Shown piece by piece: positions 22,379 to 35,445 of a stretch of 64,000 nt of DNA. How positions within the stretch are numbered: the first letter of the stretch is position 1; every line of letters starts with the position of its first letter. The stretch spans positions 89,504-153,503 of the forward strand of contig JBEWZL010000096.1 in assembly GCA_045837725.1 (NCBI GenBank), in the 5' to 3' direction. Below the pieces are notes generated by a model, which saw nothing but the letters and a program-made list of their open reading frames with translations, was not told where the DNA came from and did no database searches. The stretch is from Vermamoeba vermiformis. Its lineage: Eukaryota; Tubulinea; Echinamoebida. The position numbers and the translations under genes were made by a program.

Positions 22379-24927
22379 CTACTTGTTTTGGGCAAATAGC
22401 TTTTTCAGTTCATCGAGTACGATAGTCTCAGAACCGTTGACGCCTTTAACAGCTCTAGACGTTCAGTTAGTGATATCAAACCAAGGAAAGACTTGGGTTA
22501 TTTACGTACTCATAAAGCTTCCTGACTTCTTGTCGAACCTCTTCTTCGTTCTTTGGAAGCGGAAAGCTGGCTTGTTTTAGCGCCTCTCCTAATATAGTAT
22601 AGAACTCGTTAAGCAGGTGCGTAATGAAAAAGTTTTGAACGTACTTTGGGCTTCTTCTTCTGCCATGACTTTTGTTTCAGCCAGCGAATCAAGCAGGACT
22701 TTATAATTTGCGGTGCCAAATAAAGCCATCAAACTGGCCTTTCGTAGCACTATAACCTCGACATTGGTGGGCAGAGGAAGCGTTGTGCTGCCCTCTTTGA
22801 CGTGTAAGTACTCAAGGTTGTTTGTCACAGATTCAGTTTTGCCAGCTTCAATTTCTTGCATTAGCTCGTCTTTGATCTTATTATGCACTGATGCAACGTA
22901 AATGAATGTTATTGGAGTATTATAAAGAGCTGCTGCTTTCGGATCCGTTCCTTCCTTGGGCTCGCGAACCACCTAGCAGACGAAGATTAGCCATAAGTGA
23001 GTATACTAACATTCGACTTATTTACCTCGTTGGAGTCAAGCTGAAGAAAAGGGCACTTTGCAACTTCTTTCGCTAATTCTTTCACGCTGAGGTCCTGCAC
23101 TCCCGTCTTCACCTGGAAGCACAATAGATGCAGAGCACCCTCCTTCTGCAACACAAACATGCAATCGGGAGATTTCGACATCTGCACGGGCACAACGGGT
23201 CGATCAAGTTCAATAGCAGGTATTAAGTTGACCCAATCTGCTTGGCACATCGTCGGTTGTGGGGGCAGAGCACGCTTTCCTTTCTGCCACTGCTGCAGTG
23301 CCTCCGTGTTTAATGTCTTCTTGCCCGTTTTGCGCACGAGTGGAATGACTTGAGGAAGTGCTGCGAATTCAACCCTCAGGTCTGCAATAGCTGAGTTCTG
23401 CAAGAAGCACCATTGTTGGCCCAAAGTTCCGCCACGCGTGCTGGCATCTACAATGGTGCGAACAACAGCTTTTTCTGCCTCGTACCATTTTAGAGAGTTT
23501 CCATGAATCAATTTGAATACGTCGCTGCTTGGATTGTCATACTCGAACTGTCCATGAATATAACTCGACGTTGAGATCGAATACGGCTGGTCCGCATGCA
23601 AGAGAGGCATGATTTTTGAGCGCTTAAGCCTTGGTGGAGTACTGATGGAGTTCTATACATAGAATAAGCAACAAAATAAATTGTAAATCAAAGTTACCTT
23701 CAGTTCCGACATAGCATAAGCTTTCTTCTCTCCGTCAGATCCTGATCGGTAACGGCCAGAAAACTGAATGTCAAACCCCAAAATGGCTGCTGCATCCAAC
23801 AGAGGAAGATTAGCCGCCAAGTACATGCTGCTATAGATTTGCGCATTTGTCTGCGCCAAGCTAAAAAGGGTGTAAAAATAGCCGTAGAACGGCTTGAACT
23901 CAGTCCTCTTCCAGAGGGCCATGCGTTGTAAAATTTGAGCGTATGGCTCGCCTTTCACATCAGATTCGAATACTGATGGGAATCGCTTGCAGAATTTCCA
24001 GTGACTCGGCTTCAGCGAGTAAGCCCTACGATTGGTTAGAGACGAAACAGTAATTGAACAAATAACATACCCAATTGGCTTGTCGAGCAAAGGAAGCACG
24101 ATATGCCTAATTTTGCATCGATATCTCGCCTCTAGCGATTGTTGACGGAGACCGTAGATCGGCTTCATAAAGAGGACCAGGCAATTGTTCGTCTCTGCAT
24201 TTTTTGCAACAAACTGCTCCAACTTGGTGAGATTACGCCCAGTGGGAACGTCCATGTCTCGCATGTCGATTAGAAAAATTTCTTCCGAGAGCTCAGTACC
24301 GGTCAACAATTTTTCCACCGAGACTTGGTTGACGATACGGACGCTTTCCTTGAAACGAGAAGATATGCTTGCAATATGTTCCTTAAACATCGCTCTATCA
24401 GACTCGGGCACATCTTCGATTTCATCGTCAATAAAGTTCAGATCCAGCTGGAGCAACGTTTGAAGGTACAACGGCGTCATACTTGGCTGGAAGTTGACGA
24501 TAAGGCGGTTGATATAGTTTGGCCTTTCAAGTTTAAGGAGGCGTCGAGCCCACGTTTTAAGCAAAAAACTAATGATGCAACTTGATTTTGTTCTCTTCGT
24601 TCTGATCTGCAAAAGTCGGTTATTCCGCGCGAAGTTAACTACAAGCTCCTTGCCTCTCTCCTGCTCCCTAGTTAACGGCAATGGTGCAAATTGAACGGAT
24701 AGCTTCTTTTTGACAAAATATTGAGGTCTTGTATTGTTAATTAAAGTGAGGTACAGAAGCGTAACAAAGTCTCGGGTTAACCCGCGAAAATTAAATTAAA
24801 TTTAAGGGTATTGATTATGCATGGTTACGTACTGTTTTAGAATAGACCGTGGGTTCGCAGGCACATTTTCTTCACGAGCAACTAAATGGACATCTGGCGC
24901 GCAGGAGTTGTTTAGCTCTGAGCTCAT
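22379..24927 (-). CDS. Uncharacterised protein with PD-(D/E)XK-nuclease-like motif
   Basis: About 720 residues in seven or so exons; ATG at 24925-24927 (MSSELNNSC), TAG at 22379-22381. Most of the protein is not recognised. Near residue 560-590 there is 'SPDCMFVLQKEG' followed after a short strand by 'LHLLCFQVKTG', which fits the D...(D/E/Q)XK core of restriction-endonuclease-like folds; Crinkler (CRN) and trypanosome RHS proteins carry C-terminal domains of this type. An Arg/Lys-rich N-terminal third, a Trp-rich middle ('HWKFCKRFPSVFES', 'WKRTEFKPFYGYF') and a Glu-rich C-terminal helix are otherwise plain. No P-loop is visible. The nuclease reading is inference; it could be an inactive fold. 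Confidence 0.45.
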
Positions 24928-25330
24928 GTCTACTACTTTTAGCTGATAATCAATATAAATTCGCCGTAATTATAAATAGTAATACAGAATCAAGCAGTTG
25001 AATTATTTAATTGTTTTTAATTTCGTCTATAAATCGAGAATAAATATTAGTATCAATTTTCTGCTCCGAGATTCAAGTTCTAGTAATTATAAAGTTTTTT
25101 TAAAAAAATGTCGAAAAAAAATCCAACTTAACTCACTTGTTCCTCAGCGCTGGTTCCGGCTACCAAGTAACAGCTGAATCCTCGTGAATGGCAATACCAC
25201 TATACATTCGTATGCTGCTTAAACGAGCACTTTTGTTCGTAAAATGAGCAAAAAACAAAATTAACCATAAATTATACAACTTTATTTAGCGCCTTCAAAG
25301 CGATTAATAATATAAATGAGACTAAGTAGA
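24928..25330. other. Intergenic region
   Basis: A 403-bp spacer between the start of the PD-(D/E)XK-like gene and the 3' end of the EVH1/MORN gene, both on the minus strand. It is AT-rich with a poly-T/poly-A patch near 25085-25120. I see no gene, tRNA or repeat. Confidence 0.4.
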
Positions 25331-28300
25331 TTACAGTAATTTGAAGTGATCGGGCAGTTCAGGGGCAAAGTGCTTAATGCCAGGCGTCTTCATTATTCCA
25401 TCGCGCCACATCTGTTGAGTAGCGTTGCCGGCTGCATCAGTGTACTTAGCCTTGCCGTTCTTTCTATTCTCTTTCCATTCGCCTTCAAAGATACTGCCGT
25501 CCTTGCCTTTGAAAATGCCGTTTCCGTCACGCTAAACAAAAAAGCTGATCAGCACATCCGTTCGGTTTGAGCACATCACCATATCATCTCCTTACCAAAT
25601 CATTCTTCCATTCGCCTTCATAGACGCCCAGAGCGGTCTCGTATTTGCCATTGCCATGTCGCATACCATTCTGCCAGTCACCAGTGTACTTCGTGCCGTC
25701 AGCCCAGACCATGGTACCTTGACCGTGGAACTGATCTGAGACCCAATCACCTTGGTACCAGCAACCGTTCTTGTACACGATCTTGCCTTTGCCTTCTTTT
25801 CTGTCGTGCAAGAAGTCGCCTTCATATCGCGAGCCGTCGACGTCAACAAAAACTCCCTTGCCGAATTTCTGTGACACGCATTAGATCCGCAATACAACTA
25901 TCTAAAGATCTTTCGTAGCCTACCTTGCCCTGGTGGAAAGTTCCTTCGTACTTCTGGCCTTCAGCACCGATCCAAACTCCGCTGCCTTCGTATTGAGAAG
26001 CAGCCCAAGTTCCTTCGTACGATGAACCGTCAGGCAAAATTTCCTTGCCTTGACCGTATTTCTAAATTAAGAAAGTGTTAGGTATGTAACACGTGGTACA
26101 CAGGTGCTCTTGTGCCTTACCTTGCTCTCCTTCCAGTTACCGACGTAAGAGTATCCAGCAGCACCAGTCAACGTGCCCTTGCCGTGACGAGCATCATCGC
26201 GCCATTCTCCGTCGTATTTTTCCTTGCCAGTGGCACTAGTCCAAACACTATTAAATGGTTAACAAACGAGGTCCGTGCGAGTATCTAAAGTGCAGTTACG
26301 TACCCGTCGCCGTTCTTCTTGTTCTCGACGAAGTCACCCTCGTAAACTTCGCCGGACAGCAGTGTCAACTTGCCCTTGCCGCTGCGCTTGTCATCAACCC
26401 ACGCGCCTTCGTATCTAGCATAGATCATTAGCATTAGTGGACTCATGTAGAGAGTGTTAGCTCGTGACTTACTTGCTTCCAGCGAAGGACAAGAAAGTGC
26501 CAGTACCGTGTCGCTTTCCTTCTTTGAACTCGCCCTCGTAGAACGAGCCATCAGCGAAAGTAAGTTTGCCCTTGCCGTGCATAACGTCGCCTTGCCAAGA
26601 TCCAACATAGACATCGCCGTTCTCCCAAGTCATGGTACCTTGACCAGACTTGCGGCCAGTTTCCCACTCGCCGTCGTAAACTCCGTTCTTGGTGAGCAAC
26701 TTGCCCTTGCCGTGAGGGACGTCGAATCGCCATTCGCCTTCGTACACATCACCACCGCTAACCACGCGTTAGTCTTCTACTTGACGGTTATTAAGCTGAG
26801 TTACTTACGCGTATTTGGCGACACCTTGGCCAAACATAATTCCCTTGTCAAAGAAGCCATCGAATATGCTGCCGTTCTTGGACTTGTAAACACCTTTGCC
26901 GCACATCTTGGCACCCTTCCATTCTCCTTCATAAGAGCTGCCTTCGGAGAAAGTGAACTTGGTAATACGAGTCTCGGGATCGTCTTCCTTCAACCAGTTG
27001 TCCTTTTGGTTTCTCTTGGTCGTGAGCAAGAAGTCCTTAATAGCCTTATCGACTTCTTCGAACCACATCTTCTTACTGTCAACATCAGCAGCAGTAAGAA
27101 CGATCGAGTTCTCGGGAGTGAGGACTTCGAATGAAGCTACAAGAGGATTGTTAGTGACCTGCAAATCATTTGCACTAGTCAAGACTTACTTGGTGAGACT
27201 TCGCTCGAATCTTTAACCCAAGCAATATCGAACTTGATTGTTGACTCGATGACTTTCTGACTCTTGTTTTCACCAACAAAGGCGATCAAGTCGTTGAACA
27301 AAAGAACGTAGTCGCAGTCTTTCTTGACGGACTTGACGTTTGACTCTAAGTCTCCTTCTAGCAACAGTTGACGGTGAGGTGCCATCAATGCCTGAATATT
27401 CCATGAGAACCCACGCTGTTATGCATACACATAAGTAACGACGTACCTCAATACCACCAAAGTTCTTCTTGATAAGATTCTCCAACATTCTGACACGCTC
27501 AGCTTCACGTACACTCTTGTTGACAATTTCAGCGATTTCAGCAACCATCGTCAAGGCCTTGTGCAGGTTGGCGTAGTCAGGGTGTTCTTTAGGCGTTTTA
27601 TTCACAAGTTCCTATCAGTGAGTGAGCTATAAGAACGCTATAGGAGATGGTGCTCTACTTACACGTAGCAAAAGCATATATCGAGGAATGCGTTGCACGG
27701 GCATGATCAAGAAGAAGGGCAAGGTGAAACCACCACAAGCAGCTTCGGCAGACTTGAAGAAGCTAGCAAGACTCTTCTTGGCTCGAATTCGCTCGTAGAC
27801 TGCAATAGCCTTGTCGTAGTTATCGCAGTATGTCTTGTAGGTCTTCAAGAACGGACCCAATTGCACGAAGATATCACCGATGATGGTCTTCGTGTCGTCC
27901 CACTCCTTCATTCGTTGTTGCAAGTTCTCCATCAAGTTTCTGTTGAAGATTCTGATCGAACCAATGTTAGCAAACAACGTTCGGCTGTCTTCTTCCGAGA
28001 TCATCTTTTTGTTTTCCATAGGCTCGATCCATTTCTAATGTAAGACACAAGTTAGCACGTGTACGCAACTCGATTCGTAGTTTAATATTACCTCGTGGAG
28101 CTTGTCCAAACTAGCTACGTAACTAATCTCGGTGCTGAGCATTTCCTTCGCTTGCTTAGAACGAAGTGACTCGCCTTCAACGATGCCGGGCATTTTTGGA
28201 ACAGACTGAGAAGGGGTGCTGTTTTGAGTGAACTCGCCAGAGGCTGCGGGACTGTCTGACAAGTTTTGACTCTTTCTCTTGCTCGGGTCTTTCTTCACCT

Positions 28301-29875
28301 TCTTCTTGTCAAGCTCGCCGGAGTTGTTAATGCTCGATGAACCGCTGTCTAAATTCTTTGATGATCGCTTTTCAATATCAACTGAATCTCGCGTTGACTT
28401 TCGTTTCAGCTCATCACTGTCTTTTCTCTTATCTTTGTCTTTAATCTCTTTCACTTTGCCTCCGTCAGTCGAATCTCGCTTTGATTTGCGGTCTAACGTG
28501 TCTCTTGATTCTCCTGGCGACGAAGATACTTTTTGAGCATCGACTAAATTTTTCGAATTCTTACGTTTTAAATCACGGGAACTTGGCCCACTATCAGTCT
28601 TGTCCTTATCTTTCTTATCCTTGTCTTTATCTTTTCCCTCTGAATCTTTGCCTACATCAAAATCTTCTCTCTTTGATGGCTTTAATGTCCCGGTCTTCTT
28701 ATCTGACTTCTCTGAATTCTTTCGCTTAATCTTTCTTGTTGTCGGTGATTCAATTGGCGGTGGAATAGCAACATCGTTGGGAATTGGCGGAGGCAAAGGA
28801 GCTACGAAAAAGCGTTAGAATACGGATGCAAATGATAACATCGATAGGTCCTACTGTCAAGTGGGGGTGGCACGTAAGAAGGTGGCGGAGGATTGCTGAG
28901 TGGAGGTGGCGGTTTGGATGTGAGTGCGGCGTTTTCACCTAGTGTTCTAGGCGACTCTGGCAATTTAGGGCTAGCCAATGGCGAATCTGCGCCTCGAGGA
29001 GTATCTAATATGCAACAATTTTAGTTTGTAAGACCGTAATTAAGAAGCTACTTAAAACTAATCCAACCGCGATCAGACCGAAAATTATACGGCGATCATA
29101 GAGATCATATAAATATCTAGATATATTTGCTACGGCTATAATTTCGATAATTAAATTTTAATATCTATAAATGGAAACAATTAATTTGTAGTTATTGATC
29201 TAATAGCCAATTAAACTGTGAATCGAATTGAGTTGTATCATAATTTCTAAAATATGTAATTATTAAAAAAGAATATTTCGCGGGTTTAGCCTCCATTACA
29301 ACGAAAAATCTCGAGTTGAATCTGGCAATTTACCTTCGGGCAAGTTTGCCATGGCGTCAATTGCGGTTTGAAATTCTGTTACAAATTGATCGGCTTCTTC
29401 ATCTGTATTAAAATTGAGGCCATAGACGGCCTCCTCGTCTTTCCACTGTACGAACTTTGAGGTTGCTTTTTGGTAAACGATATCCGCTACCACAGATGCA
29501 TTCAATACAAACTGTGATTAAATATGTTAGTGCTTGTATTTAATTTACATAATTTCGATTAATTATTTGAATTTGCAATAGATGAGCTTGGCCATCCCTT
29601 TTGGAATCAGGCCAGAAGAAAATAAATCACCAATAAAAAAATAAGAATAATGCTGTAAATATTAACCTCTTGATTATCTTCTCTGCAGCCAACAACTCTG
29701 TAAGAAACGTAAACTGTATGTTTCATTAACCAGATTCGACTGGAACCTCCATCTATTTGCTTCCAGTTTCCTTCAGAATGCTGAAAAACGCCAGCACGAC
29801 ACGACAAAACGGCCTCTTCTTCGCTAAAAAATTAAATAATCGTCAATACAGTGCTAATAATACTGACTACCGCAT
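25331..29875 (-). CDS. EVH1 - proline-rich - RhoGEF (DH-PH) - MORN-repeat regulator
   Basis: About 1,050-1,100 residues. The proposed start is ATG at 29873-29875. Domains in order: EVH1/WH1 (SCRAGVFQHSEGNW, VSYRVVGCRED, FVQWKDEEAVYGLNF); proline-rich linker (PPPPLSNPPPPSY, PLPPPIPNDV); a long Lys/Ser/Asp-rich stretch; DH domain with the signature 'MPVQRIPRYMLLLREL'; PH domain; then about 17 MORN repeats (YEGEW...GKG type) to TAA at 25331-25333. A DH-PH pair activates Rho GTPases by GDP release; EVH1 binds proline motifs and MORN repeats bind membranes or proteins, so this looks like an actin regulator at a membrane. The EVH1 exon joins the next through a donor at 29333 and an acceptor at 29005, a 329-bp intron that keeps frame and supplies the only available Met. 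If that intron is wrong, 29296-29875 is a separate EVH1 protein. Confidence 0.75.
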
Positions 29876-30248
29876 CCAGATGGAATTGGCGGTTCACAAG
29901 TTACTCAAATTATCGATTACTGTCATTTCCTCATTCATTTATACGAACCTCATTTTATGCCAAGTGTGTTATTGATGGCGCGATTTAAAATTCAATAAAA
30001 ATAAAACGGTGTGGACTATTTCGAAATAACCCGCGCAGTACAACCGACAGCATAAGGCCGCAACTATAATTGAAATTAGCCTCTAATGATTATTGCATTC
30101 TTATATTTAGCCATGAGAACCGTTATTTAGCGCTAATTTTCGAGTTGCACTGCAACGAAAGAAAACGGATCGGAATCACAGGTAAATTCAAATTAGTGAG
30201 AGAATCTTCTTCGTGAAAACTATTTCACACGCTATATTACAATAACTC
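29876..30248. other. Intergenic region
   Basis: A 373-bp spacer between two minus-strand genes. It must contain the promoter of the EVH1/MORN gene on its left side. It has AT-rich runs at about 29985-30005 and 30075-30110. No gene or repeat seen. Confidence 0.4.
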
Positions 30249-32324
30249 TTATTTTTGGCGACGCATTTCTTTTAGCTTGATTTGGATCTCGGCAACTTTT
30301 TCTTTCGTTAGAGGGTAAAACCAGACCAGCAAGTAGCTCAAGCCCAACAAAGCTGCTGGAATTGCTCCAAGCATAATTCGCAATGCCATGAGCACGCTAT
30401 CGGGTTGATAGTCCTTGGCACCAGGTTCATCGTTCGGATTTATGTAACCTGCGAAACTTAAAATGTATGATGATGATGCTAAGGCCTGTAAAGATTCAAA
30501 ATCAGTTAGCATTAATATAAGCGATCGCCTGTGTACGTACCACTGCAATACCAGCCCGCTGGAACAAGACGAAGATGCTGTAGAACACTCCTTCTCGTTT
30601 CAGACCCGTGTCCAACTCGTCCTGATTGATGACATCTAGATAACATTAATTAACAACGCGACAATTATTTATAGACAGCGCGACATACCGGGTAAGAATG
30701 ACCAAGGAATTAAAATAGCTGAAAACAAAATAATTAGTTCACGCGATCCAACAAGAAGTTGATTCTAGCCTACCAATTCCGATGCCCACACCAGCAGATA
30801 CACCAAGAGCGTACAACAGAATTAAATTGGCGCCATCTGGCAAGAATAACATGCTGAGCACGGCTAGGATCAAGAACAAAATTCCGATGTAGTACGTCTT
30901 CTGTTTGCCGAGCTTGTTCGATACTTTAGACCACATAACAGTAGAAACTGCACCTACGGCCTATGCATAATATCTTTAGCTCAGTTCTGAAGTAATAACG
31001 AAAAGTTAACGATTGATCTTACCTGTACGATTAAGATGAACCACTGGAAATGATTGTCGCGATGCAAGACGTAAGTCATATAGAGCAACAAGTTATTTTG
31101 AATGAAGTTGATCGAGCACAAGCACAAGAAGTACACGCTCATGGCAATCACAAATCCTCTGTTCTTGAAGGTCGTAAAGACGGTCACAACTCCGTTCCAC
31201 GCACGACGCAAGCCTGATTCAGAAGTGACTTCTTCTATAGTATCAGGCACCTTCTTGTCTTTGATGAATAGGGAGTACGCTACTGGTCCCGGGATCAGCG
31301 ACAAACCAATCACGATGGCACTGACGAAGTAACCTATTTATCACAAATGAGATCACGTGACCTTGCAAATTAGGCAACATCATGCCACTAACCTTTTTTG
31401 TAATCAGCTACTTCGGGATTTGATTCGGAAGGAAAAGCAGCGATCAACATTGAGTGGCCGAATGTCGCTACAATGCCCCACAGAGTGCAGGTGAATTGTC
31501 TAAATGTCGTTAACTCGGTAGCTTCATCGTAGCTGTTTGCGAGTTCAGGGGTCATAGCAGTAAACGGCACGGAGATACACGTATCTAAAAAGTGTGTTGA
31601 TCAGATCCACATCCTCAATGACATTTCGAATGACTATTACGTACCGAATGTATTCAATAACATTAACATAAGCAAATAGTACAAGAATTGAAGTGTTTGA
31701 TTTTCTATTGGTGGAACTTGCCACAAAGCGAAATAAGCTGCGGCGTACGGAATTGCCGACAACAAGATCCACGGCTAAAAATCAAATAGTAAATCGTTAA
31801 TATTGTTTTATGAATATTAGAGAACTGTTGGTATTATATATTACCCTTCGACGGCCCCATCGTGATTTAGTGTGATCTGACAACTTGCCGACGATTGGAT
31901 GCGCAATCGCGTCCCAAACCTGGCCGATCAACATAATATTTCCGACCTTTATAATAAGTTTATGTTACTAATCGCATCGATCGGTATTAAAGTCTCTGGG
32001 TAATAAAGTACCAAAACCGGATGGACGTTAGCCACTTCAAGCAAGAACACAGTGAAATAAAACCCTTCTACCATCTTAACTGCTTGAATACCAGTCTCGC
32101 ATATGCCATATAACTATATGAATCGATTAAATATGCAAAAATTCAAAATTCGAAAAAAAAATAATCCTCTAAATTTGCGTAAATAAAGAATTAATCGCTT
32201 CATGTGATATTGAGTACCAACGTTTACGTACCATTTTTTGCCTCTTGGATAATCTCTGCTCTGAATGCGCTGGCAAGCCTCCATCAGGCATTATTTCAGA
32301 TTCAATCAATGGCAGGTTTTCCAT
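30249..32324 (-). CDS. MFSD2/MelB-type GPH-family membrane transporter
   Basis: About 480 residues over ten or so exons; ATG at 32322-32324 (MENLPLIESEIM), TAA at 30249-30251. It has many hydrophobic segments; 'VWDAIAHPIVGKLSDHTKSR' precedes 'WGRRRPWIL', the loop 2-3 signature of glycoside-pentoside-hexuronide symporters and MFSD2-type carriers, and 'PFTAMTPELANSYDEATELT' is another conserved GPH element. MFSD2A carries lysophospholipids; bacterial MelB carries sugars. The sequence fits the eukaryotic MFSD2-like branch better, but the substrate cannot be told from sequence. The C-terminus is a basic cytosolic tail (IKLKEMRRQK). Confidence 0.7.
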
Positions 32325-32528
32325 GGTTATATTACAGTCTATAAACTAACAAATAAATATTTATACAGATAGCATGCTTATATCAAGAAAGATGCTTCGT
32401 TGTGTCTCTAAGATCACGAACAATAAACTGCGTTGAGCACTTTTGACAGTTCATTTTTATTTATCATCGAAACGACCACCTGTCCTTATATTCCTTCAAT
32501 AGCCTAATAATAAACTACTTGAGGAACT

Positions 32529-35204
32529 ATGGCGGACACAGTGCAACGCAGTTTGGAACAGATGATCCCCGAGTTGGAAGATCTCCAAGTCGCGGGAGTC
32601 TTTTCGAAGGTAAACTGTTTCGAAAAAATATTACATTAATAGTAGATAATTTTGGATAGTTTAATTATTAATTTCTCGCCAAACTTAAATCCAAATCGCG
32701 ATCTAATCCGGTTGTCACTCGCAGGAAGAAATCAAAGCCATTGTACAAAAAAGAAGAGATTTTGAATATGGTATCAAGCGTATTGAGAAAGAGAAAGTCG
32801 ACTTCTTGCGATACATCCAATACGAGCTGAATCTCGAACAATTAAAGAAAAAACGAATGAAACGCTTAGGTACGTAAATTATTATAATGCTGATGTTAAC
32901 GAATTATTCTTCTGAATTTTAGCTCGAGCTAGGATCTGACTAATTGATTAATTTTCTAGGTGTTAAAATATTGGGCCGTCATGGTGAATTTGGCGGCATT
33001 GGTCGCATTCACACATTATTTAGACGAGCTTTAAGAAAATACAGAGGTGACATTCGCTTCTGGCTTCAAGTAAGTTCGTTCAGAGCTGATAACGTGACTT
33101 GGTATCTAACGACCATCTCAGTATATTGAATTCAGCATTAGAAGTGGCAGTGCTCGTGCTCTTAATAAAACTTTCGCCGAGTAAGTCAAGACCAGATCGC
33201 GTGCAACGACCAATTGGTAACAATCTCTTTCTACAGGGCCCTTCGCTTGCATACTCAAAATGCTCAATTATGGATCTTAGCAGCGTCCTGGGAATATGAA
33301 CAAAACAACAATATTCTTGCTGCACGAGGTAAGTCGCCACATTCGTCCAGATCTGCAGATCTAACACGAGTTTTCAGTACTGATGCAACGAGCTATCAAA
33401 ATTATTCCGCGCTCGTCCTTACTTTATGTTGAATACGCAAGACTCGAGTTAATATATCGAGACCGCGTCAAGGATAAGATGAAGTTAGGCGACAAGAGCC
33501 TCAAGTTTAAACCCAAGGGCAACTCAATTGATATTAGTGCGGTGCCCGAGACTGCCCAACAAGCCGATCAAATGGATGTGGAAAATGAAGACGACAATAA
33601 CGAGTTTTACGCCGAGGAGAACCCTGAAGAAGGAAATAACGACGGCAAAGCGGAACATTTCATCTCGGTTGGTGACGAGAACAAAGTCGAAGGAGATCCG
33701 GCTCACGGAGATCGCGCCAAGTTGTTAGAAGGCAACCCTTTCCTCGAGGGTGCTATTTTGAGAGTGATTTTCAAGAAAGCAACCCATGGTAAGTGAAATA
33801 GACTCGGTCGTTACGCGTGATCTGCGACTGATCTCTCAACTTTTAGAAATTCCTGACGATTTGGAAATGAGAAAGAACTTCATCAATGTACTTCGTCTGT
33901 TCAATGATACCGAACACCTCATCGACGAAGTTTACTCTGGAATTGCTAAAGACTTCGCTAAGAACGATGATGCGCTCCACTACATTGCTGAACGACCGCT
34001 AGCTCACTTTGAACTTTCTTCGAAGCAACCGACTGCCTCAGCTATTGCCAAGGCCACTCATAACTACCAGCAAGTCTTGAAATCGCACCATTCAGCCGGA
34101 CTGCTGGAGTACTACATGGTTTTTGTCGAGACCAGCTCCCACATTATGGACGACGCTACAAAGGCCAAGGTCAAAGTATTCGTTGATAGTCTCACTCTCG
34201 ACAATGTCACTTCGTACCCCATCAACGAGGCGTGTGCCATTCTTTTGATCAAGTTTTTGATCGAAGCCAATGCTACAAAACAAGCCGTTCAGTACGCCTT
34301 CAAACTTGTGAACGAGCACCCAACTATCTCAAAGAGCAATGGTGTATGGACTCTATTGTTTGGCTTCTTAAACAAGCTGCGTGAATCCGCGAGCTCGATG
34401 TGTAAGTACCTCTATTAGTTAGTTTGTCACCGATCTAAATGCGTGCTTCAGCTTGGACGGATCCTGAGGTGGTTAAGTCTGACGAGGATATGGCCAGCCT
34501 ATATAGAACTGCGTTGAAATCCGTGGATAAATCCTCTACTGCGCCTATCTGGGACTCTTACTTGACTTTCTGCTTTGAAACTAAGATGCCTTTCGAAGAG
34601 CTTCAGGCCATCTTCCAAGTACGTTAAAAGCTATACTGTTACTATATTTAGAGCTATCCTAATCGCACACCATGTTTAGAAAGCCATTGACTCTCGCTCC
34701 GTTGGCTTAGAGAAGGTGAAAGAAGACGTTATCGGAAAGGCCATTGAGTACTTGACCACCGAGCAGATCCGTGACTTGTACCAAAGGTATGTCCTTGCCT
34801 TACTCGGGCTCGTGATCATCGAAATCTAACCACTGGTCACAGGGCCTTGTTTACTAAGCCATGGAATATCTCCTTAATTGATCGCTGCCTCGACTATGAG
34901 GAGTCAATTCTACCGGATGTAAACAACAAGAGCAACTCCGTTGATTACAGCAAGATTCGCGAACTTTACGAGAAAGCCGTTGGCGAGTATGGCGTTTCAT
35001 CTCCTGGTAAGTACCATGGTACAGATATGATAGCTAACGGTACTAACCCTCGTGCCATCAGAACTCTGGCTCCGGTACATTACTTGGGAAAACAGCATTG
35101 GACAACTTCAAAAAGGCACTGCATTGTACTGGCGTGCGATGAAAACCGTCAAGGATGCTTCGACATTCTCAACACTGCATTCCCAATACATTAACACGCA
35201 ATAA
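32529..35204 (+). CDS. UTP6: U3 snoRNA-associated protein 6 homologue (UTP6, HAT repeats)
   Basis: About 700 residues, some nine introns; ATG at 32529, TAA at 35202-35204. The N-terminus shows the family signature: 'QRSLEQMIPELEDLQ', 'RRDFEYGIKRIEKEK', 'FLRYIQYELNLEQLKKKR', 'FRRALRKYRGDIRFWLQYIEF', followed by 'ALRLHTQNAQLWILAASWEYE' and 'RAIKIIPRSSLLYVEYARLELIYRDR', i.e. half-a-TPR (HAT) repeats. UTP6 is part of the UtpB module of the small-subunit processome in the nucleolus and is needed for 18S rRNA maturation. An acidic insert (about residues 225-260) follows the early HAT repeats. The C-terminal HAT region is open through all exons. Confidence 0.85.
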
Positions 35205-35445
35205 AGATCTGAATCTGATCGAACAAACAGAGACAAGTTAATGAAACTCCAATAATCTGCAATACCAAATTTCTGTTCGGATAATGATGAAAATTGTGTA
35301 CGCGGTCCAATTAATCGAAAAGATACGAAGAAGGAGTCTCGCCTTTTTGGAATTCCTCTTAGGTCATATGACTAAACAAGAACTTAAAATTCATGAAGGC
35401 GATTTGATTTTGTTCAAACTCTCACACACCACACTACAACACAAC

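Noticed and set aside
24960-25130. A small RNA gene in the spacer after the PD-(D/E)XK-like gene
   Set aside because: I found no tRNA arms or B-box (GTTCRANNC) there or elsewhere in the window, and no clear hairpin set.
29296-29505. A stand-alone EVH1 protein ending at 29296
   Set aside because: The following exon has no start Met and its frame joins the EVH1 exon perfectly through a good donor at 29333; I prefer one gene, though this remains an alternative.
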